From positions 124,001-188,000 of the forward strand of contig NZ_KB894406.1 of the NCBI RefSeq assembly GCF_000374445.1: a stretch of DNA of 64,000 bases. The letters run 5' to 3'. Numbering within the stretch: position 1 is the first letter of the stretch; every line of letters starts with the position of its first letter. This stretch comes from Actinokineospora enzanensis DSM 44649 (GTDB taxonomy: Bacteria > Actinomycetota > Actinomycetes > Mycobacteriales > Pseudonocardiaceae). The notes beneath the pieces are model-generated. The model was not told the origin of the DNA. It did not search any database and worked only from the letters and a program-made list of their open reading frames with translations. Made by a program: the position numbers and the translations under genes. This document shows, in pieces, positions 1-13,331 of the stretch.

Positions 1-4767
<4,767 letters not shown>

Positions 4768-4771
<4 letters not shown>

Positions 4772-6432
4772 CCAGCCCCGGCACCCGACGCAAGGGCACC
4801 GTCCCGTGGCCGGAGGAGGCCGTGCGCCGCTACGTGCGCGCGGGCCACTGGCGCGGGCGGCCACTCGGCGACTACGTGTGGGACTGGGCCGCCGCGCACG
4901 GCGACCGGGTCGCCGTGGTCGACGGCGAGACCCGCTGGACCTACCGCGCGCTGGCCGAACGCGTGGACGCGCTGGCCGACCGACTGCTCGGCCTCGGCCT
5001 GGCCGACGGCGACAACGTGCTGGCGCAGCTGCCGAACACGGCCGAGTCGGTGGTGTTCTTCCTGGCCTGCCTGCGGATCGGCGTCGCCCCCGTGCTCGCC
5101 CTGCCCGCGCACCGCGAGCACGAGCTGGGCTACCTCGCCGACCTCGCCGAGGTCAAGGCGATCGCCACCCCCGACCGGCTGGGCGACTTCGCCCACCAGG
5201 TCCTCGCCGCCGAGCTGGCGAAGGCACGCAAGCGGATCGTGCTCGTCCTCGGCGACGAAGTCCACAAGGGACACCACGGCGTGCGCGGGCTGATGGCGGT
5301 CGACGGGGACGCGGCCGCGCGCAGGCACCGGCTGGACCGGCTCGGCGTCGGCTCCCGCGAGGTCGCGCTGTTCCTGCTCTCCGGCGGCACCACCGGCGTG
5401 CCGAAGATCATCCCCCGGACGCACGACGACTACGAGTACAACGCCCGCCGCAGCGGTGAGGTCTGCGGGTTCGGCCCGGACACCGTGTTCCTGGTGACCC
5501 TGCCGGTGGCGCACAACTTCCCGCTCGGCTCGCCCGGCCTGCTCGCCACGCTGATGGTGGGCGGCCGTGTGGTGCTGACCCGATCGCCGCGCCCGGAGGT
5601 GGCGTTCGCCATCATCGAACGGCAGCGGGTCACCACCTGCCCGCTGGTCCCGGCGATCGGCCAGCGCTGGGCCGAGGCCGCCCGGACCACCGGGCACGAC
5701 CTGTCCAGCCTCCGCACAGTCCAAATCGGAGGGTCGGTGCTGCCCGCGGGCTTCGCGACCACGCTCGCCGACGCGCTGGGCTGCCGGGTGCAACAGGTCT
5801 ACGGCATGGCCGAGGGCCTGCTCAACTACACCCGCCTCGACGACCCGCCGCAGGTCGCCGCCACCACCCAGGGCCGCCCGATCAGCGCCGACGACGAATG
5901 CCGCGTCGTCGACGACGAGGGTCGCGACGTCCCCGCCGGTGCCGCGGGCGAGCTGCTGACCCGGGGCCCCTACACGCCACGCGGCTACTTCCGCGCCCCG
6001 GAACACAATCTACGCGCGTTCACCCCCGACGGTTGGTATCGCACGGGCGACATCGTCCGGGTCGGCGCAGGCGGCAACTTCGTCGTCCTGTCCCGGATCA
6101 AGGACCTGGTGAACCGGGGCGGCGAGAAGGTCTCCGCGCCCGAGGTCGAGGACCTGGCGCTGGAGCTGCCCGCCGTGCGGCAGGCCGCCGTGATCCCGAT
6201 CCCGGACCCGGAGCTGGGCGAGCGCGTCGGTCTGTGCGTGGTGCTGCACGCGGATCAGGAACTCACGCTTGAGCAGCTCAGGTTGGCGTTCGAGGCGCGC
6301 GGCGTGGCCAAGTACAAGATCCCGGAACGGCTGGACGTGCTGGCGGAGCTCCCGCTCACCGCCGTCGGGAAGGTCGACAAGAAGCAGCTGCGCCGCCAGG
6401 TGGTCGACGGCGCTGCCCCGGTGCGGGCGTGA
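4768..6432 (+). CDS. DhbE/MbtA-type aryl acid adenylating enzyme (2-hydroxybenzoate-AMP ligase)
   Basis: This ANL-superfamily enzyme of 554 residues should form an aryl-AMP from an ortho-hydroxybenzoate and pass it to a carrier protein or CoA. Visible signatures are the P-loop SGGTTGVPK, the DhbE-like pocket stretch HNFPLGSPG, YGMAEGLLNYTRLDDPP (very close to DhbE, EntE, YbtE and MbtA), the YRTGD hinge and the C-terminal GKVDKK catalytic Lys. It overlaps the PKS stop by 4 bp (ATGA), so the two are translationally coupled. Because the PKS is expected to give a free ortho-hydroxybenzoate, 6-methylsalicylate is the simplest substrate guess; salicylate or 2,3-dihydroxybenzoate remain possible. 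Confidence 0.9.
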
Positions 6433-6449
6433 AGGCGGAGGAGGACGCG

Positions 6450-7958
6450 ATGACCGAGACGGTGGCCGCGCGGCCGGGTGGGCTCGCCCCCTGGCAGGTG
6501 CGGACCGTGCTGGTGGTGCTGCTGTCCGGGCAGCTGCTGTCGGCGCTCGACCAGACGATCGTGGGCACCGTGCTGCCCACGATCGTCGGGCAGCTGGGCT
6601 CGCTGGACGACTTCGCGCTGGTCGTGACCGCGTACCTGCTGACGTCCACAGTGTCCACTGCGCTGTACGGAAAACTCGCGGACCTGTACGGGCCCAAGCC
6701 GATGTACCTGGTGGCGATCGGCGTGTTCACGGTCGGCTCGCTGGCCGTGGGGCTGAGCCAGGACATGACGCAGATGGTCGCCTTCCGCGCGCTGCAAGGA
6801 CTCGGCGCGGGTGGGCTCGTGGTGCTGGCGTTCACGATCAGCTCCAGTGTCGTGCCGCCCCGGCAGATCGGGCGGGTACAGGGCATGGTCGGCGCGATGT
6901 ACGCGCTCGCCTCGCTCGCCGGGCCGCTGATCGGCGGCGCGTTCACCGCGTACGTGTCGTGGCGGTGGGCATTCCTGGTGAACGTGCCCATCGGCGTGCT
7001 CGCGCTGGTGGCCGTGGCGACCTCGCTCAAGCTGCCGGTGGTTCGGCGCGAGCACACCGTGGACTACCTCGGCGCGGTACTGCTCGGCGCCGGAGTGTCC
7101 ACTTTGGTGCTCGCGACCGTGCGCGGCGACTGGACCTCGACCACGACGATCGCCCTGCTGGCCGCGACGGCGGTGTTGACCGTGGCGTTCATCCTGCGGC
7201 AACGCAGCGCGCCGGAACCCTTGGTGCCGTTGGACCTGTTGCGTGGCCGGGAAGTCGGCATCGCCATGGTGGTGACCTTCCTCGTCGGCGTCGCCATCAT
7301 CGGCGGCTACTTCTTCCTGCCCATCTACCTGCAGGTCGTGCGCGGCCAGGACCCGGTGGACGCGGGCCTGAACCTCCTCCCGCTGATGATCGCGGTCATG
7401 ATCGGCTCCGGCCTCAGCGGCTGGCTGATCTCCTCGGTGCTGGGCCGAATGAAGCCGGTCGTGGTGGCGGGCTGCGCGATCATGACGGTGAGCCTGTACC
7501 TGTTCTCCACGTTGGACGCGCACAGCGGGGTATGGTCGGTGTGGGGCGCGGAGGCGGTGCTGGGCGTCGGCATGGGCATGGTCATCTCCAAGCTGATCGT
7601 GGCCGTGCAGAACGCCGTCCCGCGCGAGCACATGGGCACGATCACCGCGCAGGCCGCGTTCTTCCGCACCATCGGCTCGTCCATCGGCGCGGCCGTCTTC
7701 GGTGCCCTGGTGGCGTCCCGGGTCAGCGGCGCCGACCGGGTCGTCTACACCGACCCGCGCGCCCTGCCCACCGGTCTGGCCGAACGCTTCGCCGACGCGC
7801 TGCGCGTCGTGTTCTGGGCGGGCGTCCCGGTGATGCTGGCCGCCGTGCTGCTGACGTTGCTGCTGCCCAACACCCGGCTCCGCGCCGATGTCAGTCCCTG
7901 GGGCGAGGAGGGACAGCAATCCGAGCAAGAGGAAGCGAAGGAGAAGGGGATCCGATGA
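6450..7958 (+). CDS. MFS drug exporter, DHA2 (14-TMS) family
   Basis: A 502-residue EmrB/QacA-type proton antiporter with many hydrophobic segments and the DHA2 signature LDQTIVGTVLPTIVGQL in the first membrane helix. I prefer ATG 6450, preceded by a strong GGAGGAGGA, over a GTG at 6429 that would overlap the ligase stop. It sits directly after the aryl-AMP ligase and overlaps the next gene by 4 bp, so it is part of the polyketide operon and probably exports the finished product or gives self-resistance. The C-terminus is a short charged tail rich in Glu and Gln. Confidence 0.88.
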   Translation: MTETVAARPGGLAPWQVRTVLVVLLSGQLLSALDQTIVGTVLPTIVGQLGSLDDFALVVTAYLLTSTVSTALYGKLADLYGPKPMYLVAIGVFTVGSLAVGLSQDMTQMVAFRALQGLGAGGLVVLAFTISSSVVPPRQIGRVQGMVGAMYALASLAGPLIGGAFTAYVSWRWAFLVNVPIGVLALVAVATSLKLPVVRREHTVDYLGAVLLGAGVSTLVLATVRGDWTSTTTIALLAATAVLTVAFILRQRSAPEPLVPLDLLRGREVGIAMVVTFLVGVAIIGGYFFLPIYLQVVRGQDPVDAGLNLLPLMIAVMIGSGLSGWLISSVLGRMKPVVVAGCAIMTVSLYLFSTLDAHSGVWSVWGAEAVLGVGMGMVISKLIVAVQNAVPREHMGTITAQAAFFRTIGSSIGAAVFGALVASRVSGADRVVYTDPRALPTGLAERFADALRVVFWAGVPVMLAAVLLTLLLPNTRLRADVSPWGEEGQQSEQEEAKEKGIR

Positions 7959-9115
7959 GCGTCTTCACCTGGGGTGACAACTCCAACGGCCAACTGGGCG
8001 ACGGCGGCCCGGGCAGCCGTGCCACGCCAACCGGGATCGCGGCGCCCGACGACATCCGCCAGGTCGAGGCGGGCAGCGGCCACGTCCTCGTCGTGCTGGA
8101 CGACGGTTCCGCGCTGTCCTGGGGCCGCAACATCTTCGGCCAGACCGCCACCGGCGGTACCGACAACCGCGACCGCCCGGCACCCGTCCGCGGCCTGCCC
8201 GCCCCGATCCGCTCCGTCTCCCTGGGCGGTGGCCACACCCTGTACCTGTTGGCAGACGGCACGGTCTGGGCCTCCGGCGCCGGTTTCTTCGGCTGCCTCG
8301 GCGACTCCGCCCACCAGATCAGCCCCGTCCCGATCCCCGTCGAGGGCCTCCCCGGCCCGGCCACCCAGGTCGTCGCGGGCGGCGGCCACAGCCTGGCACT
8401 GCTGGCGGACGGTTCGGTGTGGACCTGGGGCCGGGACGACTACGGCCAGCTCGGCGACGCGGGTGAGCTGAAGCCCGGACACGCCACCCAGGAACACATG
8501 GGCAAGTCCTACCCGGTCCGCTTCATTCCCGCCCGCGTCGAAGGCCTTCCCGAGGTGGCGTCGCTGTACGCGGGCGGCGGCCAGAGCCTCGCCCTCCTGG
8601 CCGACGGCTCCGTACTCGCCTGGGGCTTCAACGACTGTGGCCAGCTCGGCGACGGCACGACGACCCACCGCGCCGCCCCGGCCAAGATCGACGCGCTGAG
8701 CGGTGTCCGCGCCCTGGCGGGCGCCTACCACCACACGCTCGCCCTGCTGGAGGACGGCACGGTCCGCGCCTTCGGCCTCAACGACCGTGGCCAGCTCGGC
8801 AACGGCAGGACCACCAACAGTTCCACCCCCGTCGCCACCCTGAATCTCACCGACATCACCGCCATAGCCGCTGTGGGCGGCGGTTCCGACGCCGAGCCCG
8901 GGAACGCGGGCCACAGCGTCGCCCTCCGCGCCGACGGAACCGTCTGGTCCTGGGGCTGCAACGACAACGGCGAACTCGGCGACGGCACCACGGAAAGCCG
9001 CGCGACCCCGGTCCAGGCGGCAGGCTTGTCCGGCGTCCGCCACATCACCGTGGGCGGCGAAGTGCCCCAGTTCCGCGAGAACCCCGGCGGCGGCTACACC
9101 GTCGCCCTGGCCTGA
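7955..9115 (+). CDS. RCC1-repeat seven-bladed propeller protein
   Basis: A protein of 386 residues built from repeated units of the form W-G-x-N-x-x-G-Q-L-G-D-G-x-T followed by HxLAL-x-DG, the RCC1 (regulator of chromosome condensation) propeller signature; about seven repeats can be counted. There is no signal peptide and no fused catalytic domain, so it is probably a cytoplasmic binding scaffold. ATG 7955 overlaps the exporter stop and is preceded by GAAGGAGAAGG. Bacterial RCC1 proteins have no general assigned role. Being embedded in a biosynthetic operon suggests a partner or chaperone role for a pathway enzyme, which is inference. Confidence 0.85.
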   Translation: MSVFTWGDNSNGQLGDGGPGSRATPTGIAAPDDIRQVEAGSGHVLVVLDDGSALSWGRNIFGQTATGGTDNRDRPAPVRGLPAPIRSVSLGGGHTLYLLADGTVWASGAGFFGCLGDSAHQISPVPIPVEGLPGPATQVVAGGGHSLALLADGSVWTWGRDDYGQLGDAGELKPGHATQEHMGKSYPVRFIPARVEGLPEVASLYAGGGQSLALLADGSVLAWGFNDCGQLGDGTTTHRAAPAKIDALSGVRALAGAYHHTLALLEDGTVRAFGLNDRGQLGNGRTTNSSTPVATLNLTDITAIAAVGGGSDAEPGNAGHSVALRADGTVWSWGCNDNGELGDGTTESRATPVQAAGLSGVRHITVGGEVPQFRENPGGGYTVALA

Positions 9116-9127
9116 GGGAGCCCGTTC

Positions 9128-10390
9128 ATGACCACGGTGACCGGCAATACCCAGGCCGTCGCGTCCTGGCTCACCGCCAACGCCCATCCACTGCCCGGAA
9201 CCAACGCTTCGCAAGCCCGGCCCGCGTTGTCGCCGCTGCGGGACGTCGTGGGTGACGCCCGGATCGTGGGTATCGGCGGGTCGGTGTATGGCTCCCACGA
9301 GCAGTTCACCCTCACCACGGCCGTGATCCAGTACCTGATCGAGGAACTCGGCTTCCGCACGGTCGCGACCGAGGAGGACTGGGACGTCGCGCTCCCCATC
9401 GACGAGTACGTCGGTGGTGGTACAGGCGATGTGGACGCCCTGGTCGCCGATTCGGGGATGCCCTGGCGCACGCGGGAGACCCGCGAGCTGCTGGAGTGGT
9501 TGCGGGACTACAACTCCCGTGCCACCGAGCGAGTCCGGTTCGTGGGTGCCGGGGTGATCGACACCCGGGCCGAGGTCTACGACCTGGTATCCGACCACGT
9601 GGGCCGCGTCGCCCCTGAGCGGGCTGCGGATCTGGCCGCGCACTTCGGTCCGATCCGGCCGACCGGGCCCGACCACGTGGGGTGGTTCTTCACGCAGGCA
9701 CAGGACAAGGACGCATTGGTGGCGCACGCGCGAGCCGCGCTGGAGCTGGTGGAGTCACTGCCTCGTACCGCGGGGGACCAGACACACGAACTGGCTGTGC
9801 AGCACACGCGGCAGATCGTGGGCTTCTACGAGCACTACACCCATCACGTGGTGGAGGATGGGTATCGAGACCGGTTCATGGCGGACAACCTCGCTTGGTG
9901 GCATGAACACACCGGACACCGGATCGCCTACTGGTCCACCACGGCGCACAGCTTCCGGGCCGATGAGCTCGCCATTGCCATTCCACCCAAGGGGACCATC
10001 CGATTCCGGCCCACCGGGCGGCATCTCCGGGATCGGTTCGGGGACGGGTATGCGTCATTGGCGTTGAGCTATGGCGAGGGGGAGGTCGTCTCCGGTTGGG
10101 GGCTGCCGCCGTTCCAGCGGCGCGTCGTGGGAACTTCGTCGGTGCCGGATGGGTTCGTGGACTCCGTGTTGAACTCGGTGGAGCATGAGAGTTATCTGGT
10201 GAGTTTCCGGGGAGAGTTGCCGGACGAGGTCCGAGAGTGGCGGGCGAGGCAGGGACAGGCCAGGGTGATCGGCTCGGTGGCGTCTCCCGATATCCCCTCG
10301 GAGTCCTACTGGCTCACCGGCGGCACCCAGACCGACTGGTACGACGCCGTGATCCACACCCGCACCAGCACCCCCACCCGGGACCTCTGA
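9128..10390 (+). CDS. Erythromycin-esterase-like protein with altered catalytic motif
   Basis: A 420-residue protein of the erythromycin esterase/succinoglycan-biosynthesis family. The family landmarks align (YLIEELGFRTVATEEDW; MADNLAWWHEH; AHSFRA), but the usual GEATHG segment, which carries catalytic Glu and His in EreA/EreB-type enzymes, reads GGSVYG here, so both are lost. The later Glu (TEEDW) and the AHSFR His are kept. It starts 12 bp after the RCC1 gene and ends the co-directional run, facing the LAL regulator. It is either a catalytically re-purposed hydrolase or a binding protein of the pathway; macrolide resistance is unlikely. Confidence 0.8.
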   Translation: MTTVTGNTQAVASWLTANAHPLPGTNASQARPALSPLRDVVGDARIVGIGGSVYGSHEQFTLTTAVIQYLIEELGFRTVATEEDWDVALPIDEYVGGGTGDVDALVADSGMPWRTRETRELLEWLRDYNSRATERVRFVGAGVIDTRAEVYDLVSDHVGRVAPERAADLAAHFGPIRPTGPDHVGWFFTQAQDKDALVAHARAALELVESLPRTAGDQTHELAVQHTRQIVGFYEHYTHHVVEDGYRDRFMADNLAWWHEHTGHRIAYWSTTAHSFRADELAIAIPPKGTIRFRPTGRHLRDRFGDGYASLALSYGEGEVVSGWGLPPFQRRVVGTSSVPDGFVDSVLNSVEHESYLVSFRGELPDEVREWRARQGQARVIGSVASPDIPSESYWLTGGTQTDWYDAVIHTRTSTPTRDL

Positions 10391-10424
10391 CCCCAAGCGA
10401 CAAGAGTGGTTCGTGGTGGTGGGG

Positions 10425-13115
10425 CTAGTGGTGCGAGTCCAGGTTCAGCTTCATCAGGTCGCGCCGGGACGAGATATCCAGCTTCCGGAAGATCTTCCGC
10501 AGGTGGTAGTCCACCGTGCGGGGACTGATGAACATCTCCGCCGCCACCTCCCGGTTGGTGGCCCCCCGCCCCACCGCCCGAGCCACCTGCATCTCCTGCG
10601 GCGTCAACCCCTCGGCCACCCCGACGGAAACCCCACCCACGGACTCTCCGGCGGCCCGCAACTCCGCCCGAGCCCGCTCGGCCCAGATAGGCGTCCCCAA
10701 CCGGGCGAACGCGTCCATCGCCGACCGTAGATACCCCCGAGCCGCCCCCCGATGCCGTCCCCGCCGCAAGAACTCCCCATACAGCAACTCGGTACGCGCG
10801 TGATCGAACGGCCGATCCGCCAAAGCGTGCAACCGCAAAGCCTCCCGATAGTGTCCCGAGGCTTCCTCGGCGGAACCGGCCACCAACGCCTGACTTCGTG
10901 ACGCGAGAGCGGTCAGCTCGGCCGAACCGACGGACTCGGCCCAACTCAGGTACCGCCCGACGAGTCGTTCCCCGACCTCGGGCGCCCCCGCTCGCACAGC
11001 CGCCTCGACGTGATCGGGCACCGCGCTCACGGCCATCACCGGACTGCCGGGAACCGGCCCGGAACCGTCCAACTTGGAGAAAGCCACCAAGGCATCCGCC
11101 GACCGGCACTCGGCCAGGGCCAACAGCCCCAACGACCGCTGCGCCACGTCGGCCACCTTCACCAACCGACGCGGCACAGCCTCGGACAGGGCCTGCTCGG
11201 CCATCCGCCGCGCATCCGGCCCCCGGCCGCGCAAGCCGGTGGCCGTGCTCAACAAGGCCAGATGCAGACTCGCCGAGTTCCGTCGACCGGTCTCCTCCGC
11301 CAACCGGAGCCCCTCGTCGGCGAGCGCCTCCGCGGCCGCGTACCGGGCCCGGCTGATCTCGTCCGGTACCAGGTATTCCAGCGTCAACGCCAGTGTCCCG
11401 GCAGCCCCGAGAGCGCGAGCACGAGCGACAGCACGGGCCCGCAGACGAGCCGACAGCCCGTACTCGCCGACCGCCCACGCCATGCCCCCGGCCGCGAGCA
11501 GCAGTTCGGGATCGTCGGAGGACTCGACCTCCACGAGCGCGGCCGTCACCGAGTGATGGTGGGCGGCGTGCGGCGCCAGGAACGTGTCCAGCAGGAACGC
11601 CATCTGACGGTCGGCGGGCTGGTTCAGCTCGGGCAACGACCGCAGGCTCTGGGCGAGGGCGTCCATCGCCTCCGGATGCGCGGCCGTGAACACCGCCTCC
11701 CGGGCCAGCAGCAGGATCTTCAACGCCAGCGTCGGATCGACCGACACGGCCTGACGCGCGGCGGGGACCAGGATCGACACCGATTCGGCAGGCGAACCGG
11801 CGCGCAGCTCGACCGAGCCGCGCAGGTACTGAGCCTCCAGGCCGACCGTGCCGCCGGGGGAGAGGGCCCGCACGCGGTCCAGCAAGGCCAAGGTCGTGGT
11901 CGTGTCCCCGCCTCGCCAGGCGGCCTTGGCGGCGTCGGTGAGGCGGCGCGCGCGGGCATCGACCTCGTGGCTGAGTTCGGCGGCGCGTTCCAGGGCCGCC
12001 GCTGCCGCGAGGTAGCCGGAGCGGTGCAGGGCCTCGGTGGCGGAGCGTTCCAGCTCGATGGCGACTTCCTCGTCCGGACCGGCGCTGGCCTTGGCGCGGT
12101 GCCAGGCGCGGCGTTCGGCGTGCGTGGGGTCGTCGGCGAGGGCTCGGGCCAGGGCGTCGTGGACGGCACGGAGAGTGTCGGGCGGGGCCGAGCCGTAGAG
12201 GGCGGACAGCACCAAGGGGTGACGGAACGACAGCGCGTCGTCCTCCAGCCGCACCAGGTCCGACACCTCGGGGGAGCGCAGCACGCCCGGGTCGACGCCC
12301 AGGTAGCCCGCGGCGCGTTCGACGGCGGCGATCCCGCTGGTCCCGGCGGCCGCGGCGACCAGCAGCATGGCCGCGTCGGGACCGATGCGGTGGATGCGGT
12401 CGAGGAAGGCGCGTTCGAGACGGCCGGTGAGCGGCAGCCCGTCGCCGTCGAGACGGTCCGCCAGCTCCAGCAGGGCCAGCGGGTTGCCGCCGGTGTCGCG
12501 GACCAGGGTGGGCAGCAGGGCGGCGGAGACGCGGTCGCCCAGCAGCTCGGCGGCGGTCGCGTCGTCGAGGCCGGTGAGGTGGAGCTGCCGGAGTCCGGCG
12601 GCGTCGATGTCGCGGCCGGTGTCGTCCCGGACGGCGAGCAGCATGGTGATCGCCTCGGCCTCCAGGCGGCGGCCGACGAAGGCGAAGGCGTCCTGGGAGG
12701 CGGCGTCGCACCACTGGGCGTCGTCGATCACGATGAGCAGGGGTTTCTCGACCGCCAGCTCCGACAGCAGGGTCAGCGCGGCGACCGAGACCAGGAACGG
12801 CTGCGTGGGCGGTCCGGACGCCAGCCCGAACGCGACGCGCAGGGCGTCGGCCTGCGGGTCGGGGAGGCTGTCGACGCGGTCACGGACGGGGAGCAGCAGC
12901 TGGTGCAGCGCAGCATAGGTGAGCGTGGACTCCGACTCGACGCCGACCACGCGCAGTAGCCGGGTGTCGGGCGCGGTGGCCGCCGCGGTGGTGAGCAGGG
13001 CCGACTTGCCGATGCCCGCCGCACCCCGCAGGACCAGCGCGGACCCGCGGGCGTGCCGGGCCTGCCCGATCAGCCGACCGATCGCGGCCAGCTCGACGGT
13101 CCGGCCCAGGAACAT
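10425..13115 (-). CDS. LAL-family LuxR regulator (ATPase + HTH)
   Basis: A protein of 896 residues typical of large ATP-binding LuxR regulators of antibiotic clusters. The N-terminus begins MFLGRTVEL and has the Walker A GAAGIGKSALL and a Walker B LLIVIDDAQW. A long TPR-like helical middle follows, with a C-terminal LuxR HTH (GLTPQEMQVARAVGRG; NREVAAEMFISPRTVDYHLR). ATG 13115 is chosen because MFLGR is the conserved start of the family. It is divergent from an exporter at 13332 and convergent with the esterase-like gene. Three direct repeats lie just upstream at 13128-13182. It is the probable pathway-specific activator of the PKS region. Confidence 0.9.
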   Translation of the reverse strand: MFLGRTVELAAIGRLIGQARHARGSALVLRGAAGIGKSALLTTAAATAPDTRLLRVVGVESESTLTYAALHQLLLPVRDRVDSLPDPQADALRVAFGLASGPPTQPFLVSVAALTLLSELAVEKPLLIVIDDAQWCDAASQDAFAFVGRRLEAEAITMLLAVRDDTGRDIDAAGLRQLHLTGLDDATAAELLGDRVSAALLPTLVRDTGGNPLALLELADRLDGDGLPLTGRLERAFLDRIHRIGPDAAMLLVAAAAGTSGIAAVERAAGYLGVDPGVLRSPEVSDLVRLEDDALSFRHPLVLSALYGSAPPDTLRAVHDALARALADDPTHAERRAWHRAKASAGPDEEVAIELERSATEALHRSGYLAAAAALERAAELSHEVDARARRLTDAAKAAWRGGDTTTTLALLDRVRALSPGGTVGLEAQYLRGSVELRAGSPAESVSILVPAARQAVSVDPTLALKILLLAREAVFTAAHPEAMDALAQSLRSLPELNQPADRQMAFLLDTFLAPHAAHHHSVTAALVEVESSDDPELLLAAGGMAWAVGEYGLSARLRARAVARARALGAAGTLALTLEYLVPDEISRARYAAAEALADEGLRLAEETGRRNSASLHLALLSTATGLRGRGPDARRMAEQALSEAVPRRLVKVADVAQRSLGLLALAECRSADALVAFSKLDGSGPVPGSPVMAVSAVPDHVEAAVRAGAPEVGERLVGRYLSWAESVGSAELTALASRSQALVAGSAEEASGHYREALRLHALADRPFDHARTELLYGEFLRRGRHRGAARGYLRSAMDAFARLGTPIWAERARAELRAAGESVGGVSVGVAEGLTPQEMQVARAVGRGATNREVAAEMFISPRTVDYHLRKIFRKLDISSRRDLMKLNLDSHH

Positions 13116-13127
13116 GACCACCGATCC

Positions 13128-13182
13128 TACCGGTGATCGGACCGGCACGGACTGGTGATGTGCGTGGTGCGTACCGGCGATC
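13128..13182. promoter_or_regulatory. Three direct repeats at 22-bp spacing between LAL regulator and exporter
   Basis: TACCGGTGATC (13128), GACTGGTGATG (13150) and TACCGGCGATC (13172) begin exactly 22 bp apart, sharing the core ACYGGYGAT. Two helical turns of spacing would place an activator oligomer on one DNA face. The repeats lie 13 bp upstream of the LAL start and about 150 bp upstream of the exporter, so they could serve either gene. No such trio was noticed elsewhere in the window. Confidence 0.5.
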
Positions 13183-13331
13183 ACCGCCCGTAACGTCGGT
13201 CGGAGTGACGCGGACGGCGCACCCCATGCGCCGCCCCCCGGCGGCTCGTCCCCCCAAGCGCGCGCCGGGGCCCGGCAACCCCCAGGCGCCGTCCGCGTCA
13301 CGTCCGCAGCGGGTGAGAGGAAGGTCCGAGG

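Noticed and set aside
6429-6450. GTG 6429 as start of the first exporter, overlapping the ligase stop
   Set aside because: ATG 6450 has a much stronger ribosome site (GGAGGAGGA) and the extra seven residues are hydrophilic and not family-like.
9128-10390. A macrolide-resistance esterase
   Set aside because: The catalytic Glu and His of the GEATHG motif are missing.
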